Assembly: GCA_014534295.1 (NCBI GenBank)
Contig: JACVRU010000053.1
Location: forward strand, 1 to 10,864
Reading direction: 5' to 3'
Source of the DNA: Thermoleophilia bacterium
GTDB taxonomy: Bacteria; Actinomycetota; Thermoleophilia; Gaiellales; Gaiellaceae
DNA length: 10,864 nucleotides
The position numbers and the translations under genes are program-made. This document shows, piece after piece, positions 1 to 6,423 of the stretch; the stretch's first letter is position 1, and every line of letters starts with the position of its first letter. Below the pieces are notes generated by a model. That model searched no databases, was not told where the DNA came from, and saw nothing but the letters and a program-made list of their open reading frames with translations.

Positions 1-131
1 GAGTGGATCACCCGCCGGCGACCGAGCTCGTAGATCCTCGGGTCGTAGCGAGGGGCGAGCGGAACCAGGGAGCCAATCTCGGGCGCGGAGGTGTGACACA
101 GGCACCGGCAGCGGCGTACATCCGGCGACAC
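1..131 (-). other. possible 5' end of a divergent gene, cut by the window edge
   Basis: On the minus strand a reading frame stays open from a GTG at 131 to the window edge. Its last 19 residues (APRYDPRIYELGRRRVIHS) look protein-like, with mostly GC-ending codons. Against it, the first dozen residues are Cys/Arg-rich and unconvincing, and the AGGGGA-like site lies only a few bases from the GTG. If real, it would be transcribed divergently from the SIMPL gene and share this upstream region. No family is recognised. The stretch could equally be an ordinary promoter region. Confidence 0.2.
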
Positions 132-150
132 CGTCCCCTGGAGGAATCCA

Positions 151-876
151 ATGCGCATCGTTCGGATCGTCGCCGTCGCTCTCTTCATTCTCGCCGTCGC
201 CGCTCTCGCGGGCGTGGGCCGGCCGGAGGCCGTCCGCAGCGCCGAGGAGGATCCCGCTCCCTCTCAGCCGCGGACGATCACGGTCAACGGCACCGCCTCC
301 CTGACCGCGGTCCCCGACCGGGCCACGTTCAGCTTCGGCGTGGACGCGCGCGGCCAGACCGCGAGCGCCGCGCTGGCCGAGGGCGCGCGGCTGATGGAGC
401 GCGTCGTGGCTGCGCTGAAGCGAGCGGGGGTCGACGCGAAGGACATCCAGACGCAGAACCTCTCCCTCTACCCGCAGACCTCGTCCGACGGCCGCCACAT
501 CGAAGGCTACGCGGCGAACGCGTCCGTCTCCGTGCGCCTCGCGAACCTCGACCGGGCCGGGCCGCTCGTGGATGCCGCCGTCGGCGCGGGCGCCACCTCC
601 GTCCACGGCCCGTCCCTGGAGCGGTCGGACGCCGACGAGCTCCAGAACCAGGCGCTCGCCGAGGCGGTCGCGGACGCCCGCGTGAAGGCGGAGGCGCTCG
701 CGGAGGTCGCGGGCGGCTCGCTCGGTGAGATCCTCTCCATCGCCGAGGGCGCCGGCTCGACGCCCCCGATCCCCTACGGGGCCCGTGCCGAGACGCTGGC
801 GGCGGACGTCACGGTCGAGCCGGGCACCCAGGAGATCCAGGCGAGCGTGACCGTGACGTTCGAGCTGACGTCGTGA
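151..876 (+). CDS. secreted SIMPL-domain (DUF541) protein
   Basis: The 241-residue product begins with a signal peptide: basic MRIVR, a hydrophobic core from about residue 6 to 22, and a likely cleavage near AVRSA (about residue 30). The mature part is a SIMPL domain (DUF541, the family of E. coli YggE and the bacterial periplasmic SIMPL proteins). The family start is seen in ITVNGTASLTAVPDRATFSFGV (split here as ITVNGTASLT and AVPDRATFSFGV, residues about 43-64). It continues with the alternation of VAALKRAGVDAKDIQTQNLSL, a YAANASVSVRL strand and a final VTVTFEL strand. Family members form oligomeric periplasmic or extracytoplasmic assemblies; the biochemical role is unsettled, with links to oxidative stress in E. 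coli. The ATG at 151 follows GGAGG at 140-144 with ideal spacing. The gene is convergent with the small membrane-protein gene and ends at the hairpin 882-903. Domain length is normal and no defect is seen. Confidence 0.88.
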   Translation: MRIVRIVAVALFILAVAALAGVGRPEAVRSAEEDPAPSQPRTITVNGTASLTAVPDRATFSFGVDARGQTASAALAEGARLMERVVAALKRAGVDAKDIQTQNLSLYPQTSSDGRHIEGYAANASVSVRLANLDRAGPLVDAAVGAGATSVHGPSLERSDADELQNQALAEAVADARVKAEALAEVAGGSLGEILSIAEGAGSTPPIPYGARAETLAADVTVEPGTQEIQASVTVTFELTS

Positions 877-881
877 GGAGA

Positions 882-903
882 GGGGGGAGCGTGGGCTCCC
901 CCC
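882..903. terminator. bidirectional hairpin between convergent genes
   Basis: A perfect 9-bp inverted repeat lies between two convergent stop codons: GGGGGGAGC at 882-890 and GCTCCCCCC at 895-903, with a GTGG loop. There is no T-tract on either side, so it is not a canonical intrinsic terminator. It is best read as a shared transcript-end hairpin for the SIMPL gene and the convergent membrane-protein gene. Confidence 0.6.
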
Positions 904-906
904 GCC

Positions 907-1347
907 TTAGAACGCCATGTCCTGGATGTAGAGCACGACGTTCGCGACGAGCGCGAAGGCGCCGATCGCGGCCGCGGCGATGCTGAGAGCGCGGCGCCGC
1001 GACGCGTCGCGTCCGGCCCAGCCGAGCACGAGCCCGCCCATCGCCAGGACAGGCGGCAGGCCCGTCCAGAACACCGCGATCGTTCCGAGACCGAGGATGC
1101 TCAGGACGAGGGCGGTCGCTCCCGCCTCCTCGTGCCGGAGTGCGCGCGGGACGAGCCAGCCGAAGACGACGGCCGTGGCGACGGCGATGATCGCCAGGAT
1201 GATCAGGTACTCGCCGACGCCGTTCCCGCCCTCTCCGAACGTGCCCCACGCCGCCAGGCCGGCGGCGAGCACGGCTGCGACCGCGGCCGGCAGGACGAGC
1301 CCCTGCGTCTCCGCCGCGCGGCGTCCCTCGATGATCGACTCGTTCAC
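907..1347 (-). CDS. small four-helix membrane protein, function unknown
   Basis: The 146-residue product has a short polar N-terminus (MNESIIEGRRAAETQG) and about four hydrophobic helices: LVLPAAVAAVLAAGLAAW, YLIILAIIAVATAVVFGWLV, ATALVLSILGLGTIAVFW with PPVLAMGGLVLGWAG, and a C-terminal IAAAAIGAFALVANVVLYI. It is an integral inner-membrane protein with DUF4190-like spacing of Gly-rich helices in the second half (inference). The frame stays open much further upstream, to 1755, but the true start is the GTG at 1347-1345. It is preceded on the minus strand by GGAAGGAGGA at the right distance, whereas the longer version would run into the opposing kinase gene. It is divergent from the histidine kinase gene across about 140 bases, so it may share regulation with it. 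It has no motif that assigns a function. Confidence 0.72.
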   Translation of the reverse strand: MNESIIEGRRAAETQGLVLPAAVAAVLAAGLAAWGTFGEGGNGVGEYLIILAIIAVATAVVFGWLVPRALRHEEAGATALVLSILGLGTIAVFWTGLPPVLAMGGLVLGWAGRDASRRRALSIAAAAIGAFALVANVVLYIQDMAF

Positions 1348-1489
1348 AGTTCCTCCTTCCGGTTGACGTCTCCACTCTGAGCCGGGGGCTTGCCCGCGTC
1401 GTCGGCGCCGGGAGTGATCTTCGCTCGCTCTCGGGAGCGATTCGCGGGCACTCTCGCGGCCGATGACAGGAGCACTCGAGGGAAGTACC
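1348..1489. promoter_or_regulatory. divergent intergenic region with a 6-bp hairpin
   Basis: This gap separates the divergent small membrane-protein gene and the kinase gene and must hold both promoters. No convincing -35/-10 pair was found in either direction. It contains a perfect inverted repeat TCGCTC-TCGG-GAGCGA at 1425-1440, which could be an operator or a leader hairpin of the kinase transcript. The ribosome binding sites are GGAAGGAGGA for the minus gene (adjacent to 1347) and GAGGGAAG at 1478-1485 for the plus gene. Confidence 0.35.
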
Positions 1490-2629
1490 GTGCGCGGGAT
1501 GGCGCGCACGCGCGAGCTCATCCGCCGCCACGGCGACCTGTTCCTCGCAGGCGGGCTGACCGCGCTTTCCTGGCTCACGCTCGCAGTCGACGGAGAGCTC
1601 GCAACCTGGCAGAAGCTGGTCAACGCGGCGATGTTCCTCGTGCTGGGGGTCGCGCTCGCGGTGAGGCGAAGGTATCCACTGCTTCTGTTCGCGCTGGTCC
1701 TGGTGGGAGGTGCCGCGACCCCCTGGATCGGCGAGGCGGGCGCTGGAGAGACCATCGGGTTGTTCGTTCTGATCGCCGTCTACACGGCGGCTGCCCACAC
1801 AGACGGCCGTCGCACATGGATCGCAGCGGTGATGACGTTCGCCCTGGGCTGGGTCTTCATGCTCGGCGATCCCGAGGGGGTCAACGTCAGCGCGGTCGTC
1901 TTCACCGGTCTGCTCTTCGGCACGCCCTGGGCCGTCGGCCGGGCGATTCGCCACCGGCGGCTTCGGGAGGTCGCTCTCCTCGGAGAGCAGGAGCAGCGAG
2001 CCCGGGCGGCCGTCGCCGAGGAGCGAACCCGCATCGCGCGCGAGCTCCACGACGTGGTCGCCCACGCGATCAGCGTCATCGTGGTCCAGGCGCGCGGCGG
2101 CAGGCGCCTCCTCGCGACCGAGCCGGACGAGGCGCTGGCGGCGTTCGACACGATCGAGTCGACCGGTCAGCGCGCCCTCGGCGAGATGCGGCGGCTGCTC
2201 GGCATGCTGCGCGCGGACGACGAGGCGCTCGCGCTCGCTCCCCAGCCGAGCCTTGCTCGGCTGGAGGAGCTGGTGGCCGACGTGGAGCGCGCCGGGCTTC
2301 CCGTCGAGCTCGCGGTCGACGGCGATCCGGCCGCGCTCCCGCCGGGGATCGATCTCTCCGCGTACCGGATCGTCCAGGAGGCGCTCACGAATGCGCTCAA
2401 GCACGCGGGCCCGGCCCGCGCGCGCGTCCTCGTCCGGTACCGCGAGGACGGCGTCGAGCTGGAGATCGCCGACGACGGCCGGGGCTCCGGCAACGGCGCC
2501 GGGGCGGGCCATGGGCTGGTCGGGATCCGGGAGCGGGTCGCGATGCTGGGCGGCGACGTCGAGGCCGGTCGGCGTTCCGAGGGCGGCTACGCGGTCCGCG
2601 TGCGCCTGCCGTACTCGAGCGCGCGGTGA
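1490..2629 (+). CDS. membrane sensor histidine kinase (HisKA_3 / NarL-type partner)
   Basis: The kinase has 379 residues from the GTG at 1490. The first 150 or so residues hold five to six hydrophobic helices with almost no extracellular loop, so it probably senses membrane state or an intramembrane signal. A short linker leads to the HisKA_3 dimerisation/phosphoacceptor box EERTRIARELHDVVAHAISV, whose ELHD histidine (residue 187) is the expected autophosphorylation site. The HATPase_c domain has the N-box EALTNALKHA (Asn 301) and a DDGRGSGNGAGAGHGL glycine-rich lid followed by GIRERVAMLGG. The GTG start is preferred because GAGGGAAG (1478-1485) precedes it by the right distance. An in-frame ATG at 1463 has no ribosome binding site, and another ATG lies at 1499. 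The gene overlaps the response-regulator start by GTGA, so the pair is translationally coupled. This subfamily is common in Actinobacteria. The signal is unknown. Confidence 0.9.
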   Translation: MRGMARTRELIRRHGDLFLAGGLTALSWLTLAVDGELATWQKLVNAAMFLVLGVALAVRRRYPLLLFALVLVGGAATPWIGEAGAGETIGLFVLIAVYTAAAHTDGRRTWIAAVMTFALGWVFMLGDPEGVNVSAVVFTGLLFGTPWAVGRAIRHRRLREVALLGEQEQRARAAVAEERTRIARELHDVVAHAISVIVVQARGGRRLLATEPDEALAAFDTIESTGQRALGEMRRLLGMLRADDEALALAPQPSLARLEELVADVERAGLPVELAVDGDPAALPPGIDLSAYRIVQEALTNALKHAGPARARVLVRYREDGVELEIADDGRGSGNGAGAGHGLVGIRERVAMLGGDVEAGRRSEGGYAVRVRLPYSSAR

Positions 2630-3279
2630 TCAGCGTACTGCTGGCCGACGACCAGGCGCTCGTGCGCGCCGGCTTCCGCATGATCCTGAAGGCCGAGCCT
2701 GGAATCGAGGTGGCCGGCGAGGCGGCGGACGGCGCCGAGGCCGTGACCGCCGCCCGGGAGCTCGCCCCGGACGTCGTGCTCATGGACGTGCGCATGCCGG
2801 GGATGGACGGCATCGAGGCGACGCGCCGCATCGTCGGAGCAGACCGCGGGACCCGTGTCCTCGTCCTGACGACTTTCGACCTCGACGAGTACGTCTACGA
2901 GGCGCTGCGGGCCGGGGCGAGCGGATTCCTGCTCAAGGACGCGCCCGAGAACCAGCTGCTGGCGGGCATCCGAATCGTTGCGGAGGGCGGCTCGCTCTTC
3001 GCGCCTGCCGTGACGCGGCGGCTGATCGAGCGCTTCGCGGGGCCCACGCACACCCAGCCGCCGCTGGCGCTCGACGCGCTGACCCCGAGGGAGCTGGAGG
3101 TCCTCGGCCTCGTCGCCCGGGGCCTATCCAACGCGGAGATCGCGGGCAAGCTGGTCGTCAGCGAGCACACGGTGAAGACGCACGTCGCCCATGTGCTCCA
3201 GAAGCTCGACCTGCGCGACCGGGTGCAGGCCGTCGTGCTCGCCTACGAGGCGGGCGTCGTCCGGCCCGGAGCGGCGTGA
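2626..3279 (+). CDS. NarL/FixJ-family response regulator with LuxR-type HTH
   Basis: This 217-residue transcription factor is the partner of the upstream kinase. Its receiver domain occupies residues 1-120, with the acidic pair D8-D9, phosphoacceptor D54 in VLMDVRMPGMDG, the switch threonine in VLTTFD (82-83) and the conserved lysine K104 in FLLKDA. A linker of about 25 residues leads to a LuxR/GerE helix-turn-helix at about 151-212: LTPRELEVLGLVARGLSNAE, then VSEHTVKTHVAHVLQKL. All key residues are intact. The start is the GTG at 2626, which overlaps the kinase stop (GTGA); the frame is open further upstream, but only as a shadow of the kinase gene. Direct targets are unknown. The adjacent SIMPL and small membrane-protein genes are natural candidates (inference). 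Confidence 0.93.
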   Translation: MISVLLADDQALVRAGFRMILKAEPGIEVAGEAADGAEAVTAARELAPDVVLMDVRMPGMDGIEATRRIVGADRGTRVLVLTTFDLDEYVYEALRAGASGFLLKDAPENQLLAGIRIVAEGGSLFAPAVTRRLIERFAGPTHTQPPLALDALTPRELEVLGLVARGLSNAEIAGKLVVSEHTVKTHVAHVLQKLDLRDRVQAVVLAYEAGVVRPGAA

Positions 3280-3307
3280 GCCTTCTCAGACCGACGGCTC
3301 CCGCCTG

Positions 3308-3344
3308 AGCGCGAAGGCGAGGCGGAGAACCACTGCGCTTTTTT
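3308..3344 (+). terminator. weak candidate terminator after the response regulator
   Basis: AGCGC at 3308-3312 can pair with GCGCT at 3335-3339, followed directly by a run of six T (3339-3344), the only T-tract of this size in the gap. The stem is only 5 bp around a 22-base loop, so it would be a poor terminator and the call rests mainly on the T-run and the position. Confidence 0.25.
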
Positions 3345-3345
3345 G

Positions 3346-3492
3346 GCGCGGGACGCAGAGCAGAAGCCCGTCACCACGTTCACCCTCGTCGACTGCTTCC
3401 CGATTGCTTTCTCGGCGAGCGAGGCGGGCCCGTCCGGCGGGACGCAGGTCGAGACGATCGTGGTCGAGGTCGACCGCGTCGAGTACGCCTAG
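3346..3492 (+). pseudogene. orphan C-terminal fragment resembling a phage/contractile-injection tail-tube protein
   Basis: After the response-regulator stop, the same frame stays open to a TAG at 3490-3492 and reads as genuine protein in its last 48 codons: VTTFTLVDCFPIAFSAS, then a Gly/Ser turn, then QVETIVVEVDRVEYA. The pattern is a strand ending in x-C/A-F-P-I, a short polar insert, and E-x-I-x-[VL]-x-x-[DE]-x-[VIL]-E at the very end. It resembles the C-terminus of T4 gp19-like tail-tube proteins (PF06841/TIGR02241), found in phages and extracellular contractile injection systems. That match is recalled, not searched. No ATG or GTG in this frame and no ribosome binding site precede it (only a TTG at 3343), and the rest of such a protein is absent. 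It is best read as a gene remnant. Codons end mostly in G/C, like the host. Its stop shares the CTAG palindrome with the convergent amt stop. Confidence 0.4.
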
Positions 3493-4880
3493 GCCGCCTC
3501 GGCCCCGGGAACCGGCACCGACCGCGGGTGCGCGTGCCCGTGCGGGAGCAGGTGCGAGTGCGCGTCCGTCCCGTAGCCGCCGGGCACCGGGATGTAGAAC
3601 TCTGGGTAGCCCCACATGCCGTGCTCGGACACGTCCAGGCCGGCCGTCTCGACGTCGGCGTCGACGCGGATCCCCCAGAGCCGCTTGAACGTCCAGAGGA
3701 CCCCGAAGCTCGCCGTGAACGTGAACGTCCCGACGGCCGCGAGCCCGACCGCCTGCACGCCGAGCTGGCGCAGCCCGCCGCCGTAGAAAAGCCCGGCAGC
3801 GCCGACGCCGATCTTCTCGGCGAGGGCCGGCGCCGTCAGGAAGCCGAGCGCGAGCGTGCCCCAGATGCCGGCGAGGCCGTGGGCGGCGAGTGCGCCGATC
3901 GGGTCGTCGATCCCGAGCCGCTCGACGAGGAGCACGCCGTAGACGACGACCACGCCGGCGCCGAGGCCGATCACGAGCGCCGCCCACGGCGCGACGAAGG
4001 CGCAGGCGGCGGTGATTGCGACGAGAGCGCCGACGGCGCCGTTCAGCATCATCGAGAGGTCCGGCTTCTTGATCACGAGCCAAGAGGTCGCGACCGCGCC
4101 GAGCACGCCCGCCGCCGCCGCGATGTTCGTGTTCAGCGCGACGTAGGCGAAGAAGCCGACCTCCGGGAAGTCGACCCCGAGCGTCGAGCCCGGGTTGAAG
4201 CCGAACCACCCGAACCAGAGGATGATCACCCCGAGCGCGACGAAGGCCATGTTGTGGCCGGGGATCGCGTTCGCCCGCCCGTCCGCGCCGAACTTGCCGA
4301 TCCGCGGGCCGAGCAGCAGCGCGCCCGCGAGCCCGGCCAGTGCGCCCTGGTAGTGGACGACTGTGGAGCCGGCGAAGTCCTGCATGCCGAGCGATGCGAG
4401 CCAGCCGTTCGCACCCCAGATCCAGTGCGCCGCGACCGAGTAGACGAGCACGAAGACGACGCTGAACGCGAAGTAGACCCAGAGCTTCGTCCGCTCGGCC
4501 ATCGCCCCCCAGACGATCGCCAGCGAGACGCCGCAGAAGACGGCCTGAAAGAGATACGCGGCCGCGCCGGGCACCGAGCCGAACCAGGAGAAGGGCGCTG
4601 CGCCGACCGCGAGCAGCTGCTCGACCGAGGGCGCGAAGCCCGAGCCGCCCCAGAGCCCGTTGCCGCCGTCGCCGAAGGCGATCCCGAAGCCCACGAGGTA
4701 GAAGACGATCGAGGCGATCGCGAAGGTGAGGACGTTCTTGGCCGCGATGTGGCCGACGTTCTTCATCCGCGTCAGGCCGGCCTCGAGAAAGGCGAAGCCG
4801 GCCTGCATGAACATGACGAGGACGGCCGCGATCACGACCCAGAGGGTGCTCGCCGCCACCGCGAGCTCGACCCGCGTCAC
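3489..4880 (-). CDS. amt: Amt family ammonium transporter
   Basis: The 463-residue inner-membrane channel has about 11 helices and conducts NH3/NH4+ for glutamine synthesis. Family signatures are clear: the N-terminal AGFAFLEAGLTRMKN; DFAGSTVVHYQGALAG carrying the first pore histidine (H176); GWFGFNPGS near 224-232; and the second pore histidine H334 in AAHGLAGIWGTLALG. The cytoplasmic tail keeps GLDVSEHG (about 414-421), the segment that touches GlnK in AmtB-type transporters. Unusually, it then ends with five histidines between residues 441 and 451. The start is the GTG at 4880, which overlaps the TGA of the P-II gene (GTGA) and has GAGGTGG just upstream; the frame continues upstream to 4943, but that extension lies inside the P-II gene. 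It is the third gene of the operon glutamine synthetase, P-II, amt. Coupling with P-II is typical of the glnK-amtB pair. Confidence 0.95.
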   Translation of the reverse strand: MTRVELAVAASTLWVVIAAVLVMFMQAGFAFLEAGLTRMKNVGHIAAKNVLTFAIASIVFYLVGFGIAFGDGGNGLWGGSGFAPSVEQLLAVGAAPFSWFGSVPGAAAYLFQAVFCGVSLAIVWGAMAERTKLWVYFAFSVVFVLVYSVAAHWIWGANGWLASLGMQDFAGSTVVHYQGALAGLAGALLLGPRIGKFGADGRANAIPGHNMAFVALGVIILWFGWFGFNPGSTLGVDFPEVGFFAYVALNTNIAAAAGVLGAVATSWLVIKKPDLSMMLNGAVGALVAITAACAFVAPWAALVIGLGAGVVVVYGVLLVERLGIDDPIGALAAHGLAGIWGTLALGFLTAPALAEKIGVGAAGLFYGGGLRQLGVQAVGLAAVGTFTFTASFGVLWTFKRLWGIRVDADVETAGLDVSEHGMWGYPEFYIPVPGGYGTDAHSHLLPHGHAHPRSVPVPGAEAA

Positions 4881-5221
4881 GATGCCACCTCGAGCGGCAG
4901 CCCGGTGCGGTGGTGGACGACGTTCTCGACGGGTGTCGTCCACACCAGCCCGTCGCCCGACTCGTGGCCGGTCCGGGCGGCGTCGGCGATCGCCTCGACG
5001 ACGGCCTCTGCCAGCTCGTCCTCGACCACGAAGGTCAGGACCGCCTTCGGCAGGAACCGCGACTCGAACACGCGCCCGCGGTACTCGTGCGTGATCCCGC
5101 GCTGCCGGCCGTGACCGACCGCCTCGACGACCGTCACGCCCACGTGCCCGGTCTGATCCTCGACCGCGTCGATCACGATCTCGACCCGCTCCCTCACCAC
5201 CACTGCCTCAACCTTGGTCAC
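4877..5221 (-). CDS. divergent P-II nitrogen regulatory protein (GlnB/GlnK)
   Basis: At 114 residues this has the normal P-II length. P-II trimers read 2-oxoglutarate and ATP/ADP, and GlnK members plug the neighbouring Amt channel. The fold signatures are GVTVVEAVGHGRQRG (28-42, with the Mg/2-oxoglutarate glutamine Q40), the T-loop through EYRGRVFESRFLPK (46-59), and GDG...HHRTG near the C-terminus. Compared with E. coli GlnB, the T-loop tyrosine that is uridylylated or adenylylated (Y51) is F52 here, while the Y46 equivalent (Y47) is kept. The position of K90 is replaced in TGHESGDG, which also has one extra residue, and R101 is His in VHHRTG. It is therefore probably not covalently modified and may bind nucleotide differently (inference). 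The start is the GTG at 5221 with AGGAGGAG upstream. The gene follows glutamine synthetase by 100 bases and overlaps amt by 4. Confidence 0.88.
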   Translation of the reverse strand: MTKVEAVVVRERVEIVIDAVEDQTGHVGVTVVEAVGHGRQRGITHEYRGRVFESRFLPKAVLTFVVEDELAEAVVEAIADAARTGHESGDGLVWTTPVENVVHHRTGLPLEVAS

Positions 5222-5321
5222 GCGCTCCTCCTCTCGAGCAGCAGGACGTCTCCCCGCTTAGCCGCCCGAGCCGCTCGTGCCTTCCGAGCACGTCCTCGAG
5301 CCCGCTGACCAGCAATCGACG
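5222..5321 (-). other. structured spacer between glutamine synthetase and P-II genes
   Basis: On the minus strand AGGACGT (5296-5290) is exactly complementary to ACGTCCT (5249-5243). Inside this pairing, CGTGC (5292-5288) and GCACG can form a 5-bp hairpin, partly in competition with it. The palindrome CTCGAG occurs twice (5300-5295 and 5237-5232), the second copy touching the P-II ribosome binding site. It may adjust relative translation of the P-II and amt genes or stabilise a processed end. No U-tract is present, so it is not an intrinsic terminator. Confidence 0.3.
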
Positions 5322-6365
5322 CTACGCCGCGAACGCGTCCTCGATCAGGGTCTTCGCAGTGACCGACTCGATGGTCTGGATGATCCGCCCGGCGATCCGA
5401 TAGGGGTCGCCGAGCGCGTTCGGCCGCCGGTCCTCGAGGTACCCGCGGTAGCCGTTGGCGACGAAGCTGTGCGGGATGCGGATCGACGCGCCGCGATGCG
5501 CGACCCCGTGCGTGAACTCGTCGATCGCCGCGGTCTCGTGCAGGCCGGTCAGGCGCAGGTGGTTGTCGGGGCCGTAGACCGCGATGTGCTCCTCGCGCGC
5601 ATCGGAGAACGCCGCCATCAGCTCCTTGAAGTACGCCTCGCCGCCGATCTCGCGCATGTGCCTCGTGGAGAAGTTGCAGTGCATGCCGGAGCCGTTCCAG
5701 TCGCGCTCCGCGCCGAGCGGCTTCGGGTGGAAGTTGACGTCGACGCCGTACTGCTCGCAGAGGCGCAGCAGCAGATAGCGCGCGATCCACACCTCGTCGG
5801 CGGCCCGCTTCGACCCTTTGCCGAAGATCTGGAACTCCCACTGGCCCTTGGCGACCTCGGCGTTGATCCCCTCGAGGTTGATCCCGGCTTCGAGGCAGAG
5901 GTCGATGTGCTCGTCGACGATCTGCCGCGCGACGTCGCCGACGTTCCTGTAGCCGACACCCGTGTAGTACTCGCCCTGCGGCGCGGGGAAGCCCTCCTTC
6001 GGGAACCCGAGCGGCGCGCCGTCCCTGTAGAGGAAGTACTCCTGCTCGAAGCCGAACCAGGCGTCGGGGTCGTCGGGGATCGCTGCGCGGCTGTTCGACG
6101 GGTGCGGCGTGCCGTCCGGGAGCAGCACCTCGCACATGACGAGGTAGGCGCTCTTGCGGGCCGGGTCGGCGAAGAGCGCGACCGGGTTCAGGAAGCAGTC
6201 GGAGTCCGAGCCGTCCGCCTGCCGCGTCGAGCTGCCGTCGAAGTTCCAGACCGGGAGCTGCTCGAGGGTCGGCTCCGTCTCGAACGAGGCGATCTTCGTC
6301 TTCGAGCGCAGGTTGGGAACCGGCTCGTACCCGTCCAGCCAGATGTACTCGAGCTTGACCTTCAA
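5322..6365 (-). CDS. glnII: glutamine synthetase type II (GSII)
   Basis: This enzyme makes glutamine from glutamate, ammonia and ATP in the cytosol. The 347-residue product has GSII length (type I is about 470) and GSII motifs: KLEYIWLDG and LRSKTKI at the N-terminus, FDGSS (42-46), FGFEQEY (104-110) with metal-binding glutamates, NAEVAKGQWEFQ (168-179), DWNGSGMHCNFST (222-234), RGASIRIP (291-298) and the catalytic EDRRPNA (311-317). The start is a TTG at 6365-6363. It lies 5 bases after AAGGAGG and matches the family N-terminus, and the nearby ATG at 6370 runs into a stop at once. The frame is open upstream to 6470, but this is the leader. GSII lacks the adenylylation control of type I enzymes (family knowledge). 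The gene heads an operon with P-II and amt and is preceded by a leader terminator, so it is probably under attenuation. Confidence 0.94.
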   Translation of the reverse strand: MKVKLEYIWLDGYEPVPNLRSKTKIASFETEPTLEQLPVWNFDGSSTRQADGSDSDCFLNPVALFADPARKSAYLVMCEVLLPDGTPHPSNSRAAIPDDPDAWFGFEQEYFLYRDGAPLGFPKEGFPAPQGEYYTGVGYRNVGDVARQIVDEHIDLCLEAGINLEGINAEVAKGQWEFQIFGKGSKRAADEVWIARYLLLRLCEQYGVDVNFHPKPLGAERDWNGSGMHCNFSTRHMREIGGEAYFKELMAAFSDAREEHIAVYGPDNHLRLTGLHETAAIDEFTHGVAHRGASIRIPHSFVANGYRGYLEDRRPNALGDPYRIAGRIIQTIESVTAKTLIEDAFAA

Positions 6366-6390
6366 CGCATCCTCCTTCGGTTGGACCACC

Positions 6391-6423
6391 AAAAAGCCCC
6401 AGGAGTCCTGCGACTCCTGAGGC
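6391..6423 (-). terminator. intrinsic terminator in the glnII leader (attenuator)
   Basis: On the minus strand GCCTCAGGAGTC (6423-6412), loop GCAG (6411-6408) and GACTCCTGGGGC (6407-6396) form a 12-bp stem with one G-U wobble, followed at once by TTTTT (6395-6391). In the plus-strand transcript the wobble would be a C-A mismatch and no U-tract would follow, so it acts in the glnII direction. It ends 25 bases before the glnII start codon, with the ribosome binding site in between. No other minus-strand gene lies upstream for it to terminate. Confidence 0.85.

Noticed and set aside
882..903. Reading the 9-bp hairpin as an IS or attachment-site end
   Set aside because: No partner copy, direct repeat or transposase was seen. 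Its place between convergent stop codons explains it as a transcript-end hairpin.
809..2512. A 567-codon open frame on the minus strand
   Set aside because: It runs antisense across the kinase gene and overlaps the SIMPL and small-membrane genes. Its composition is Arg/Asp/Pro-rich with no domain, typical of a shadow frame in GC-rich DNA.
3277..3492. Readthrough of the response-regulator TGA into the downstream in-frame segment
   Set aside because: The regulator is full length at its TGA and the downstream segment resembles an unrelated structural protein. The shared frame is most simply a one-in-three coincidence.
3528..5114. A 528-codon open frame on the plus strand
   Set aside because: It is antisense to amt and the P-II gene, highly Arg/Glu/Asp-rich and without motifs; the opposite strand encodes two clear families.
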